From: CBDBKL01 sp965116215
Lineage (GTDB): Bacteria; Bdellovibrionota; Bdellovibrionia; Bdellovibrionales; JAKFYE01
Direction of reading: 5' to 3'
Assembly: GCA_965116215.1 (NCBI GenBank)
Contig: OZ220494.1
Span: 1 to 64,000, forward strand
Length of the DNA: 64,000 nt
Shown here piece by piece: positions 1 through 9,298 of this stretch (the first letter of the stretch is position 1; the number at the start of each line of letters is the position of its first letter). The notes under the pieces are model-generated. The model was not told the DNA's origin. It worked only from the letters and a program-made list of their open reading frames with translations, and ran no database searches. The translations under genes and the position numbers were made by a program.

Positions 1-869
1 GTGTGGTTATACCAGGTGGGGGCGGTGGTGGTGGTGAGAACTGCACTTGTACAGGAGCAAGTAATGTGTGCTCTGGTGAGACCTTTAATGACTCCTGCGG
101 TAAAGCTAGATGTACGGGGACAAAGACAGGGACTTGTACTGGAGCGAGTAATGTGTGCTCTGGTCAATCGTTTACTGGAACTTGTGGAAGATCGTGTACG
201 GGGACAAAGACGACTGGTGAATGTGTCACGTGTTCGGATGCTAATGGTGATGGCAGAGAGAATTGGTATGATTGTAAACGTCTTCATGGAGTTGAAAATG
301 ATTTCAGCAAGGGAAACAAGACGCCTGCTAATAAGGCCAATTGTTGTAAGCCGTCGCCTCGTACGTGTCTGTCTCCATCTCGTTTTGAAAGAAAGTGGTG
401 TGACTCTGGCGATATTCTCAAAGACCCACTACCAAAAACAGGACCCAGAACTAAAGAAAATTGCTGTACAACGCCAATAGTAGTAGAAGAACCAACTTGC
501 GGTGATACAGATCCTTCAGAGCCGGGAAATCAAAAATATTCATGTCCTGAGAATGAAAATTATGATCCTACCCTTTGCAATTTGAATCTTTCATCAAATA
601 GCTGTTCTAAGCATTATAACTATAACTCTGAGAGTGATAATCTTCCCGCAAGTGAAGAAAATTGTTGTACTCGCTGTCTTCCGGCTGGTGCTATTATTCA
701 GCATAATCCTCCATGTTGTAGCAATAGGGAAAAAACATATGCTCCTAGTGAAATAGAATGCAGAAATGTTATAAAAGGATATATGAGCGGCGGAAGTTGT
801 GTGGCATACCGTAAAGATTGTTGGACAGGTGGTCCATCATGTACGAGACAAATTACCAAGTGTCTATAG
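1..869 (+). CDS. Cys-rich modular exported protein, C-terminal part (5' end outside window)
   Basis: The reading frame (codons in phase with base 3) is open from the window edge, so the true start lies upstream. About 288 residues are visible. They open with a Gly run and continue with Cys-rich segments: repeated CTGASNVCSG-type units, a GDGRENWYDC unit, a TCLSPSRFE unit and CC pairs. The GDGRENWYDC and TCLSPSRFE segments recur in the Cys-rich genes at 1235 and 13265, so this is a fourth member of the same local family. The last ~80 residues (from about 660) are unlike the other three. No enzyme motif is visible. A cell-surface or secreted disulphide-rich protein is the likely role (inference). 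Stop codon TAG at 867-869. Confidence 0.8.
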   Translation, partial: VVIPGGGGGGGENCTCTGASNVCSGETFNDSCGKARCTGTKTGTCTGASNVCSGQSFTGTCGRSCTGTKTTGECVTCSDANGDGRENWYDCKRLHGVENDFSKGNKTPANKANCCKPSPRTCLSPSRFERKWCDSGDILKDPLPKTGPRTKENCCTTPIVVEEPTCGDTDPSEPGNQKYSCPENENYDPTLCNLNLSSNSCSKHYNYNSESDNLPASEENCCTRCLPAGAIIQHNPPCCSNREKTYAPSEIECRNVIKGYMSGGSCVAYRKDCWTGGPSCTRQITKCL

Positions 870-1173
870 AGATAAAAGAATTTATGTAGCACTTGGTTAA
901 CTGGATGGCTCCATTATTCTCAATGTAAAAACAGTGTGTGACAGCTAAATTATAATTCAAGGGTAAGATATAAAAATCTATATTTACTATGGCATACCAC
1001 ACTGCCGGATTGGATTGGGAATTTGATTATGGCAATCCTCGGGTATGTACTGATCATTAATTTCTTTTTTCATGGACTAGATTTTCAATTCGAAGGTCTA
1101 ATGATTTTTAACGTGAGCTGATTTTTCTAGTAATATGTAGTGATAAAACCTTCATCGAAGTCTGTTTGTAGGT
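870..1173. other. Intergenic region between two Cys-rich genes
   Basis: No credible ORF or RNA gene. It shares short stretches (TTCGAAGGTCT at about 1089, TAATATGTAG at about 1131) with the region before the next Cys-rich gene, so the upstream regions of the paralogues are themselves related. The useful element, a sigma28-like promoter, follows at 1174. Confidence 0.5.
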
Positions 1174-1201
1174 TAAAGTTTTTTTGTCATTATGACGATA
1201 A
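1174..1201 (+). promoter_or_regulatory. sigma28 (FliA)-like promoter of Cys-rich gene
   Basis: TAAAGTTT (1174-1181), 12 nt, then GACGATAA (1194-1201). The known FliA consensus is TAAAGTTT-N11-GCCGATAA; the -35 part matches exactly and the -10 part in seven of eight bases, with one extra spacer base. The same arrangement with the same 12-nt spacer precedes the two paralogues at 3482 and 13265. It ends 33 nt before the TTG start. Confidence 0.55.
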
Positions 1202-1234
1202 AGAGTCGCATTTATTCTACTAAGAGGTCACATT

Positions 1235-2833
1235 TTGAAAAAGCAAAGCCAGTGGATTCGAGTTTCAAGTCTTGTATTCGTTCTTCTCACTTTTCTAACG
1301 GTTCCCCTCTTATATCAAAATTGTGGTGATGGGCCCCCTGGTGATCACAAAAAGCCAGATGATCCTGATAAGTTCGAGGAGATCGTGTTCGAGGAGATCG
1401 AGATTCGAAATGGAAGAGGTAGACAGGTTAGTAATGGAGAGACTCTTTGTTTTGAAGCTGATACTGATGAGGAGTCTCGGTCAGTTGTTATTTCGATATT
1501 TACGCCCTCAAGTGCGCCCTCTGGCACTGAAACTGTTTATTGTCGTAGAGTGCGTCCAGATCTGGACGGTAGCTTTTGGAATTGTAATGAGGCTAGAAGT
1601 TTAAGTAGTGAATCAAAAGGTCAGTTCGCTAAGACTTACGACGAGAATCCAATTGGTGAGCACAGGTTCTTTACCATCCATGATCTCCGTTATCAGGGCC
1701 TTGCTAATGGTCATTATAGTTTACAGATTTTCGCAGAGGGAGGGACTAAGAGTGGTCATCCTTGGGTCAGTATATTACAAACGGTGAATTTTGTTGTGAC
1801 AAACTGTATGACAGGAGAAACGTGTGGTGATGTCGATCTAGCAAAATCTGGCTCTCAGCCGTATCCTTGTCCAGAGGGTTGGAGTTATAAATCATCGGTC
1901 AATAGTTTAACAGGCCCTCCTAGTCGGGATAAATGTTGTGCACCACCAGCAACCTGCTCTGATACGGATCCTTCAACATCTGGTTCTCAGCAATATGATT
2001 GCACAGGTTCTTCGGTTTACAATAAATCAGCAGCTACAAAAACCAATCCAAGTGAATCTGTTTGTTGTCAGGGTATTTGTGAAGGCTATAATTGCTCTCA
2101 GCACAATATTCCAAGCTTTGTATACACACTTAAAAATCCTCTTCCGACTTCTGGAACAAATACTAAAGCGAATTGTTGTGATAGAAGTCTAAAAGGAACG
2201 TGTGGTGATGTCGATCTGGCAAAATCTGGCCCTCAGCCGTATCCTTGTCCAGAGGGTTGGAGTTATAAAAGTTCATCAAGTCAGAGTAAAAATCCTAGCC
2301 GGGAAAGATGTTGTACACCCCCTGGTACTCGAACCTGCTCAGACGCTGATGGTGATGGCAGAGAGAATTGGTATGATTGTCGTGATCTTCATGGAGTTAA
2401 TAACAATTTTTCAAAGGGACATTTAAGTGCAAGCCGAGAGAATTGTTGTCAGGGTATTTGTGAAGGTTATAATTGCTTTCAGCATAATAGTCCCAGCTGG
2501 TCCTATGCGCTTAAAAATCCTCTTCCGACTTCTGGAAAAAATAATAAGTCGAATTGTTGTAATGGAAGTCTCAAAGGAACGTGTGGTGATGTACATCTAT
2601 CAAAATCTGGCAATCAGCCGTATGATTGTAGCAAACATGGTTGGATTTATAAGAGTTCATCAAGTCAGAGTAAAAATCCGAGTGAATCTGTGTGTTGTCA
2701 GTGCGGCCCTGGTTATGTGGGAACGCCTCCGGATTGTAGAGGATGTCCTCCAGGTCAGATAGGTGTTCAAGGTCGTTGTGTACCAATTCCTCGTATAAAT
2801 CCTGGAGTCGGTGGTGGCGGCGGCTCTCTTTAA
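1235..2833 (+). CDS. Cys-rich modular exported protein (532 aa)
   Basis: TTG start with GAGG at 1224-1227, 7 nt upstream. The N-terminus is basic, then hydrophobic, ending in LLYQNCG. It is an export signal, possibly processed at the Cys, although -3 to -1 (YQN) is not a classical lipobox. Residues ~45-190 form a domain shared with the proteins at 3482 and 13265 (EIRNG near its start, CRRVRP in the middle, FVVTNC at its end). After that come Cys modules related to C-x14-C-x20-CC, with two unusual EGYNC units and a GDGRENWYDC unit, and a Gly-rich end. It lacks the Thr/Ser linker of its longer paralogues. Function unknown. It is probably displayed outside the inner membrane, where the many cysteines would be oxidised (inference). 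Confidence 0.85.
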   Translation: MKKQSQWIRVSSLVFVLLTFLTVPLLYQNCGDGPPGDHKKPDDPDKFEEIVFEEIEIRNGRGRQVSNGETLCFEADTDEESRSVVISIFTPSSAPSGTETVYCRRVRPDLDGSFWNCNEARSLSSESKGQFAKTYDENPIGEHRFFTIHDLRYQGLANGHYSLQIFAEGGTKSGHPWVSILQTVNFVVTNCMTGETCGDVDLAKSGSQPYPCPEGWSYKSSVNSLTGPPSRDKCCAPPATCSDTDPSTSGSQQYDCTGSSVYNKSAATKTNPSESVCCQGICEGYNCSQHNIPSFVYTLKNPLPTSGTNTKANCCDRSLKGTCGDVDLAKSGPQPYPCPEGWSYKSSSSQSKNPSRERCCTPPGTRTCSDADGDGRENWYDCRDLHGVNNNFSKGHLSASRENCCQGICEGYNCFQHNSPSWSYALKNPLPTSGKNNKSNCCNGSLKGTCGDVHLSKSGNQPYDCSKHGWIYKSSSSQSKNPSESVCCQCGPGYVGTPPDCRGCPPGQIGVQGRCVPIPRINPGVGGGGGSL

Positions 2834-3406
2834 TTGAGGCGAGTGAATTTGTTTGAAGAGTAATAGGTTTTCCTAATAGACCCTAGACAGGATGAAGTCT
2901 AAGCTTGGAGAAAGATTTTCTGTGTGTCAGTAACACCTATTCCTTCTATAGACCCAGTTTTTTAACTAAAATGGTTATGATAATTTTTTCTGACAATGAT
3001 GTTGTGTGTAGGGTGTTAGTTATTAGAAATGATCTTGAGTAGGATTTAGCGATTGGGTTTATTCTTTACGAGTTACAATAATCTTGTTTTAGGTTTTGTG
3101 GGATCTGACATATAGTTTAAGGATGATGTATTGATGTATTGATGTATTGATGTATTGATGTATGGGGTTCTTAAATTCGAAGGTCTGTGATTGATCTGAG
3201 AAATGGTTTTTTCTATTAGAGTGCTATTGGTTAATATGTAAGTCGTGCTGTCTATGTTGTAGTGGACTCTAAGTGGTGATTCTGTGGGTGAGAGTCAATA
3301 TGTAGGTTGTGTTGTCTATGCTCTAGTGGACAGTTGGGCTCGCTATTGTTCAAGATAAAGGAAGGATTAGGGTTTATAGGTAGTTAAAGAGTGACAGGGT
3401 TGAAGT
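2834..3406. other. Long intergenic region with short repeats
   Basis: No ORF. It holds an octanucleotide array (3125-3163) and an imperfect ~36 bp direct repeat, 3233-3268 and 3297-3332, both starting AATATGTA and both containing GTCTATG and TAGTGGAC. The TTCGAAGGTCT word seen before the 1235 gene recurs at about 3177. The region leads into the sigma28-like promoter at 3407. Confidence 0.5.
3125..3163. repeat. Octanucleotide tandem repeat (GATGTATT)
   Basis: Four perfect copies of GATGTATT (3125-3156) and a 7-base partial fifth copy. It lies ~320 bp upstream of the longest Cys-rich gene. Copy number could vary by slippage. Confidence 0.85.
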
Positions 3407-3434
3407 TAAAGTTTTTTCTATAATATGACGATAT
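3407..3434 (+). promoter_or_regulatory. sigma28 (FliA)-like promoter of Cys-rich gene
   Basis: TAAAGTTT (3407-3414), 12 nt, GACGATAT (3427-3434). Same sequence and spacing as at 1174 and 13190. The -10 ends 47 nt before the TTG start at 3482; AAGGG at 3468-3472 is the ribosome binding site. Confidence 0.55.
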
Positions 3435-3481
3435 CATTTAGAGAGTTTTTGGACTGAGTTTATCAACAAGGGTAGAAGTTT

Positions 3482-6400
3482 TTGAAAAGACGAAGAAGAT
3501 GGATTCGAGTTTCAGACTTTATACTAGTTATCATAACTATTTTAACAGTTCCTCTTTTATACCAAAACTGTGGTGAAGTTGATTTTGCTAGATATGGGAG
3601 CGTGGCTCCAGATTCTGAAATTGCTGTTGAGATTCGAAATGGCAAAGGTCGTGTGATTGCCAATGGTGGTGATCTTTGTTTAGGCTCTGATAATGAGGAG
3701 CAATCTCGATCGGTTGCTATTACGATAGCGACGTCTTCTGCGGCGTCGGCTTATTATTGTCGTAGGGTTCGTCCGTCTTCGGACAATAGTGTATGGGATT
3801 GCAATGAGTCTAAGAGTTTAAGTAGTGGCTCTGAGGGTCAGTTTGGTCGTGTTCCCAACAGTGATGATACTCGTGCATTGTTAATTTATCATAGTCTGAG
3901 TAATGGTCGTTATGGTTTAGAGGTTTCAGCGGAGGGTGGCACTGAGGGTGATAGTCCTTGGACGAGTATTGCTGTTCCTGTGAGTTTTGTTGTTAAGGAC
4001 TGCTCAAGTGCGACGACCACGTCTTCGACGACAACTTCTACGAGCACGACGAGGAGAAGCTCGCCGACGTGTGGTGATAGGGATCCTTCACAAGATGGCA
4101 ATCAGCGGTATAGTTGTACGGGCTCTTTAGTGTATAACAAATCATCAGCTACAAAGACAAATCCGAGTGATTCTGTATGTTGTCAGTGTCCTTCCGGTTA
4201 TGAGGGCAGGCCTCCAGATTGCAGATGTCCGGCTGGTAAGGAAGAAGATAATGGTCAATGTGTAGATGCGCCACAATTACAAAGAGCTGCGACGTGTTTA
4301 GATACAAAGCCGCTAGAAGATGGCAATCAGAAGTTTTCTTGTACAGGTGGGTACAGTTATAAGACGTCGTCTGATAGTTTAACGAGTCCAAGCCGTTCTA
4401 GATGTTGCGCTCCACCTGCGACGTGTTTAGATACAGCGCCGCTACAAAATGGTAATCAGAAGTTTTCTTGTACAGGTGGGTACAGTTATAAGACGTCGTC
4501 TGATAGTTTAACGAGTCCAAGCCGTTCTAGATGTTGCGCTCCACCTGCGACGTGTTTAGATACAGCGCCGCTACAAAATGGTAATCAGAAGTTTTCTTGT
4601 ACAGGTGGTTATAGTTATAAGACGTCGTCCAATAGTTTAACAAATCCAAGTCGTGCACGTTGTTGCGCCTCACCTGCGACGTGTTTAGATACAAAGCCAC
4701 TGGAAAATGGCAATCAGAAGTTTTCTTGTACAGGTGGTTATAGTTATAAAACATCGTCCAATAGCCTAACAAACCCGAGTCGCACACGTTGTTGCGCTCC
4801 ACCTGCGACGTGTTTAGATACAAAGCCACTGGAAAATGGCAATCAGAAGTTTTCTTGTACAGGTGGGTACAATTATAAAACATCGTCCAATAGCCTAACA
4901 AGTCCCAGTCGCACACGTTGTTGTGCTCCACCTGCGACGTGTTTGGATACAGAGCCACTACGTGATGGCAATCAAAAGTTTAGCTGTACAAGTGGTTGGA
5001 GTTATAGATCCCCGGCAAATAGTGTAACAGGCCCTAGTCGGGATAAATGTTGTGCCCCACCTGCGACATGTTTAGATACAAATCCCTCACAAAATGGTAA
5101 TCAGAAGTTTTCTTGCACAGGTGGGTACAGTTATAAGACGTCATCGAATAGTTTGACAAATCCCAGTCGCACACGTTGTTGCGCTCCACCTGCGACATGT
5201 TTAGATACAAATCCCTCACAAAATGGTAATCAGAAGTTTTCTTGCACAGGTGGGTACAGTTATAAGACGTCATCGAATAGTTTGACAAATCCCAGTCGCA
5301 CACGTTGTTGCGCTCCACCTGCGACATGTTTAGATACAAATCCCTCACAAAATGGTAATCAGAAGTTTTCTTGCACAGGTGGGTACAGTTATAAGACGTC
5401 GTCTGATAGTTTAACGAGTCCAAGTCGTTCTAGATGTTGCGCTCCACCTGCGACATGTTTAGATACAAATCCCTCACAAAACGGCAATCAGAAGTTTTCT
5501 TGCACAGGTGGGTACAGTTATAAGACGTCATCGAATAGTTTGACAAATCCCAGTCGCACACGTTGTTGCGCTCCACCTGCGACATGTTTAGATACAAATC
5601 CCTCACAAAATGGTAATCAGAAGTTTTCTTGCACAGGTGGGTACAGTTATAAGACGTCGTCTGATAGTTTAACGAGTCCAAGTCGTTCTAGATGTTGCGC
5701 TCCACCTGCGACATGTTTAGATACAAATCCCTCACAAAATGGTAATCAGAAGTTTTCTTGCACAGGTGGGTACAGTTATAAGACGTCATCGAATAGTTTG
5801 ACAAATCCCAGTCGCACACGTTGTTGCGCCCCACCTGCGACGTGTTTGGATACAGAGCCGCTACAAAATGGCAATCAAAAGTTTTCTTGTACAGGTGGTT
5901 ATAGTTATAAAACATCGTCCAATAGTTTAACAAGCCCGAGTCGTGCACGTTGTTGCGCCCCACCTGCGACGTGCTTGGATACAGAGCCGCTACAAAATGG
6001 TAATCAGAAGTTTTCTTGTACAGGTGGTTGGAGTTATAAAATATCGTCTAATAGTTTAACGAGCCCGAGTCGAGACAGATGTTGCACGGCTCCTGCTGCA
6101 ACTTGCGCTGATCGAGAGCCCCTACGTGATGGCAATCAGAAGTTTAGTTGTCCGAGTGGTTGGAGCGAGAAGTCTTCGTTAAGTGCTATAACAAGCCCAA
6201 GTCGAGATAGATGTTGCAATCCTCCTGCTGCAACTTGTGGTGATCGAGAGCCCCTACGTGATGGCAATCAAAAGTTCAGTTGTCCAAGAGGTTGGAGCGA
6301 GAAGCCTTCGTTAAGTGCTATAACAAGTCCGAGTCGGGATAGATGTTGTAATCCTCCTGCTGCTGCAACTTGCGCTGATCGAGAGCCCCTACGTGATGGC

Positions 6401-8536
6401 AATCAAAAGTTTAGCTGTCCAAGAGGTTGGAGCGAGAAGTCTTCGTTAAGTGGTATAACAAGTCCGAGTCGAGATAGGTGTTGCAATCCTCCTGCTGCAA
6501 CTTGCGCTGATCGAGAGCCCCTACGTGATGGTAATCAGAGGTTTAGTTGTACGGGCTCTTCGGTGTATAATAAGTCATCAGCTAGAAAGACAAGTCCAAG
6601 TGTTTCTGTGTGTTGTCAGTGTCGTTCAGGTTATGAGGGCACGCCTCCCAATTGTAGATGTCCTGATGGTAAGAAAGAAGAGAATGGTCAATGTGTAAAC
6701 GAACAATTACAAAGAGTTGTTGGAACTTGCGCTGATGGGGATCCACTGGAAAATGGTCCTCAGAAGTACCGTTGTCCGAGTGGTTGGAGTGAGAAGTCTT
6801 CGTTAAGTGCTATAAAAAGTCCGAGTCGGGATAGGTGTTGCACTCCTCCTGCTGCAACTTGTGGTGATAGGGAGCCACTACGTGATGGCAATCAAAAGTT
6901 CAGTTGTCCGAGTGGTTGGAGCGAGAAGTCTTCGTTAAGTGGTATAACAAGTCCGAGTCGGGATAGGTGTTGCACTCCTCCTGCTGCAACTTGTGGTGAT
7001 GAAGAGCCCCTACGTGATGGCAATCAGAAGTTTAGTTGCCCGAGTGGGTATAGTTATAAGACAGACTCAGATTCTGTTACAAGTCCGAGTCGAGATAGGT
7101 GTTGTGTATCTAGTCGGACGTGTCGTGATTATCCTTGTCTTGGTGGCGATGCATTCCGCCATCCAGATCGGGCGGACGATGCTACAAATTACAGTCAATC
7201 CTATTGTTGTATAGGTACGGTGAGTTGCAGTCATGCGACCAATGGTTGCAGTTCGAAGTTGTGCTCTGGTCGCTCTCAACCGACTTCTAAGTACTCACAA
7301 CTTTCCTATTCGGCAAGTTGTGAGACATGTTGTGAGCCATGTACGACTCGTACGTGTGGTGATACGGAGTGTGAGACGCCGGGGAATCAGCGTTTTGACT
7401 GTTCTAGGTGGAGTGGGAGAGTGTTTGATTCTTCAAAGTCTGCTTCAACGGATGTGAGTCCCTCGAATTGTTGTAAGTGTGGTTCAGGTTATGAAAAGGT
7501 TGGAAGTACTTGTTTGCCGGTATGTCGTGCTGATCAGGAGCGTAATTTAAGAAACCAGCAGTGTGAATGTCCGGATGGTAAAGAAGAGGTTAGTGGTCGG
7601 TGCGTGCCGGATTGCCGTGGTGATCAGGAGCGTAATTCGAGAGGATCGTGTGTATGTCCACGTGGTCAAGTAGACCAAAACGGTCGATGCCAAATTCTTC
7701 CTCCCACTTGCAAAGATCCTGAAGGGGATGGTAGTAATATATGGTATGACTGTCCTCGTCTTTATGGACTTAAAAATGACTTCTCAAAAGGAAGTGAAGT
7801 AAATCCAAGTAAAACCAAGTGCTGTATAATACCGCCTCCTAAAACATGTGGTGATACAGATCCTTCACGACCTGGCAATCAGAGGTTTGCAGGCTGTACG
7901 GGCTCTTCGGTTTACAATTCATCAGCCAGTGGTCGAAGAAATCCAAGTGATTCTGTTTGTTGTCAGTGCCGTTCGAGTTATGTGGGCACGCCTCCGAATT
8001 GCAGATGTCCTAGTGGTCAGGAAGAATATAGTGGTCGTTGTGTGAATGAATGCCGCGCTGATCAAGTTCGCAATTCGAGAGGTTCGTGTGTATGCCCAGT
8101 TGGCGAACAAGAGTTTGAGGGTCAGTGTTGTGAGAGAATGTCAGTTTGCTATAGGTTTCAAGCAGGTACTGTGTGTAAAGGCAGCCGTTATTTTGATAAT
8201 GGCGATACGTTTAAGGCCGGTGGTGCTGATTTTACCAGTTGTTACTCTGAGTGTACTCACAAAGGACCAGATGCTACTACAGAAATACAGTGCGGAGGAC
8301 TGGGAGAAGACATGATAAGAAGTAGAATGTGGTCATGTAATATGAGAGATCATGGAATGCCTGATCGTCATGGTCTGTGTTCAGCACGGAAAAAAAGGCC
8401 AACTCCGACGACAAGAAGGCCAACTCCGATGACAAAAAGGCCAACTCCGATGACAAAAAGGCCAACTCCAACTACGACAAGTACAACACGAAGAAGAATC
8501 AATCGTCCAGATTTCGGTGGTGGGCCTTCAATGTGA
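3482..8536 (+). CDS. Giant Cys-rich modular exported protein (1684 aa)
   Basis: TTG start, SD AAGGG nine bases upstream. N-terminus: RRRRWIR, hydrophobic stretch, LLYQNCG. Residues ~40-180 are the family N-domain, followed by a Thr/Ser linker (TTSSTTTSTSTT). From residue ~270 come 14 near-identical 43-residue modules (C-x14-C-x20-CC, core GNQKFSCTGG), then about seven diverged modules (REPLRDGNQ type). EGF-like stretches (GYEGTPPNCRCP, NGQCV) are interspersed. The C-terminus has CRADQERN/GRC units and a PTP/TTRR-rich tail. No enzyme motif is seen. The layout suggests a long disulphide-stabilised surface fibre or adhesin (inference). Its N-domain and a ~1.43 kb later block are nearly identical to the gene at 13265. 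Ends with TGA. Confidence 0.88.
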   Translation: MKRRRRWIRVSDFILVIITILTVPLLYQNCGEVDFARYGSVAPDSEIAVEIRNGKGRVIANGGDLCLGSDNEEQSRSVAITIATSSAASAYYCRRVRPSSDNSVWDCNESKSLSSGSEGQFGRVPNSDDTRALLIYHSLSNGRYGLEVSAEGGTEGDSPWTSIAVPVSFVVKDCSSATTTSSTTTSTSTTRRSSPTCGDRDPSQDGNQRYSCTGSLVYNKSSATKTNPSDSVCCQCPSGYEGRPPDCRCPAGKEEDNGQCVDAPQLQRAATCLDTKPLEDGNQKFSCTGGYSYKTSSDSLTSPSRSRCCAPPATCLDTAPLQNGNQKFSCTGGYSYKTSSDSLTSPSRSRCCAPPATCLDTAPLQNGNQKFSCTGGYSYKTSSNSLTNPSRARCCASPATCLDTKPLENGNQKFSCTGGYSYKTSSNSLTNPSRTRCCAPPATCLDTKPLENGNQKFSCTGGYNYKTSSNSLTSPSRTRCCAPPATCLDTEPLRDGNQKFSCTSGWSYRSPANSVTGPSRDKCCAPPATCLDTNPSQNGNQKFSCTGGYSYKTSSNSLTNPSRTRCCAPPATCLDTNPSQNGNQKFSCTGGYSYKTSSNSLTNPSRTRCCAPPATCLDTNPSQNGNQKFSCTGGYSYKTSSDSLTSPSRSRCCAPPATCLDTNPSQNGNQKFSCTGGYSYKTSSNSLTNPSRTRCCAPPATCLDTNPSQNGNQKFSCTGGYSYKTSSDSLTSPSRSRCCAPPATCLDTNPSQNGNQKFSCTGGYSYKTSSNSLTNPSRTRCCAPPATCLDTEPLQNGNQKFSCTGGYSYKTSSNSLTSPSRARCCAPPATCLDTEPLQNGNQKFSCTGGWSYKISSNSLTSPSRDRCCTAPAATCADREPLRDGNQKFSCPSGWSEKSSLSAITSPSRDRCCNPPAATCGDREPLRDGNQKFSCPRGWSEKPSLSAITSPSRDRCCNPPAAATCADREPLRDGNQKFSCPRGWSEKSSLSGITSPSRDRCCNPPAATCADREPLRDGNQRFSCTGSSVYNKSSARKTSPSVSVCCQCRSGYEGTPPNCRCPDGKKEENGQCVNEQLQRVVGTCADGDPLENGPQKYRCPSGWSEKSSLSAIKSPSRDRCCTPPAATCGDREPLRDGNQKFSCPSGWSEKSSLSGITSPSRDRCCTPPAATCGDEEPLRDGNQKFSCPSGYSYKTDSDSVTSPSRDRCCVSSRTCRDYPCLGGDAFRHPDRADDATNYSQSYCCIGTVSCSHATNGCSSKLCSGRSQPTSKYSQLSYSASCETCCEPCTTRTCGDTECETPGNQRFDCSRWSGRVFDSSKSASTDVSPSNCCKCGSGYEKVGSTCLPVCRADQERNLRNQQCECPDGKEEVSGRCVPDCRGDQERNSRGSCVCPRGQVDQNGRCQILPPTCKDPEGDGSNIWYDCPRLYGLKNDFSKGSEVNPSKTKCCIIPPPKTCGDTDPSRPGNQRFAGCTGSSVYNSSASGRRNPSDSVCCQCRSSYVGTPPNCRCPSGQEEYSGRCVNECRADQVRNSRGSCVCPVGEQEFEGQCCERMSVCYRFQAGTVCKGSRYFDNGDTFKAGGADFTSCYSECTHKGPDATTEIQCGGLGEDMIRSRMWSCNMRDHGMPDRHGLCSARKKRPTPTTRRPTPMTKRPTPMTKRPTPTTTSTTRRRINRPDFGGGPSM
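4289..6097 (+). repeat. Coding tandem array, 129-bp unit, 14 copies
   Basis: Fourteen consecutive 43-codon modules start with the codons for ATCLD. Copies 7-12 differ by few bases. Their variable part alternates between SNSLTNPSRTR and SDSLTSPSRSR (copies 8 to 12: N, D, N, D, N), so part of the array grew as 258-bp dimers. Length variation by recombination is expected. Confidence 0.9.
6241..7670 (+). repeat. ~1.43-kb block duplicated at 14947-16376
   Basis: Constant offset of 8706 bp without indels. By eye I find only about two differences, both near the end: GTCCGG/GTCCAG near 7570 and GATCGTG/GATCATG near 7657. Sequence outside both borders diverges, although both genes remain in frame. 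This suggests recent duplication or gene conversion. Confidence 0.85.
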
Positions 8537-8563
8537 AACAAAGCTAAAAATAGGATATGTCTT

Positions 8564-9298
8564 ATGGATCTAGGATTAAAGGGAAGATCTGTGCTTGTAT
8601 TAGGAGCTTCTGCTGGTATTGGAAAATCTGTTGCCTTTGAATTTATAAAAGAAGGTGCTCGTGTTGCTATTTGTTCTCGAGATCATCTACGTCTTCAAAA
8701 GACTGCAGAAGATATTGGGGCAGAGTTAGCTATATCTTGTGACTTAAATCACAGAGGTGGATGTACAGATCTTGTTAAAAAAGTATCTGAGCACTTTAAT
8801 GGCTTAGATATTTTAGTCACAAATACAGGAGGACCACCCAAGGGCTTGTTTTCTCAATTGGATTTGAAGTCCTGGGAAGAGGGCTTTAATGGCTTATGGA
8901 TGAGTGCTATAGAATCTATTAAAGCTGCACTGCCTGGTATGTGTAGAAGAAAATTTGGAAGAATACTATTGATAACATCTGTTGCTGCCAGAGAACCTAT
9001 AGATCAATTGACGGTTTCAAGTAGCTTACGATCTGGACTATTAGGTTTGGTGCGTGTTATTTCGCGAGAAGTAGCCTCAAGTGGGGTAACAGTTAATGCT
9101 ATTTTACCCGGTTATACAGATACAGATCGTCTTAGGCAGCTTGGTGTGGTGGATTCTATTCTTAAAGTGATACCGGCTCAACGTCTAGGAAAACCCGAGG
9201 AGATTGGGTATTTAGCAACATTTTTAGCATCGAATAAAGCTGAATATATTAATGGACAATCCATTGCTGTAGATGGAGCTTACTTAAGAGGAATTTAG
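8564..9298 (+). CDS. SDR-family oxidoreductase, FabG-like, atypical active site (244 aa)
   Basis: Short-chain dehydrogenase/reductase fold: N-terminal nucleotide-binding motif GASAGIG (residues ~14-20), NTGGPP at ~88 in place of the usual NNAG, and ITSVAA near residue 140. The place where the catalytic YxxxK normally stands reads SSSLRSG, so Tyr and Lys are missing. The end has GYTDTDR and GQSIAVDGA, typical of the family. A known subgroup of FabG-like SDRs also lacks the perfect cofactor motif and catalytic tetrad, and this protein fits it. It may bind NAD(P)H without classical SDR chemistry. ATG start. It follows the Cys-rich gene by 27 bp but resembles a core gene rather than part of that family. 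Confidence 0.8.
   Translation: MDLGLKGRSVLVLGASAGIGKSVAFEFIKEGARVAICSRDHLRLQKTAEDIGAELAISCDLNHRGGCTDLVKKVSEHFNGLDILVTNTGGPPKGLFSQLDLKSWEEGFNGLWMSAIESIKAALPGMCRRKFGRILLITSVAAREPIDQLTVSSSLRSGLLGLVRVISREVASSGVTVNAILPGYTDTDRLRQLGVVDSILKVIPAQRLGKPEEIGYLATFLASNKAEYINGQSIAVDGAYLRGI

Noticed and set aside
990..1005. sigma54-like element on the + strand before the 1235 gene
   Set aside because: TGGCATACCACACTGC has the GG and GC one base too far apart for a -24/-12 promoter.
4149..5963. Long antisense ORFs opposite the Cys-rich modules
   Set aside because: They follow the 129-bp repeat on the other strand and have no start signals; shadows of the real gene.
4289..6097. CRISPR-like array
   Set aside because: Repeats are contiguous, coding and 129 bp long with no unique spacers; no cas genes nearby.
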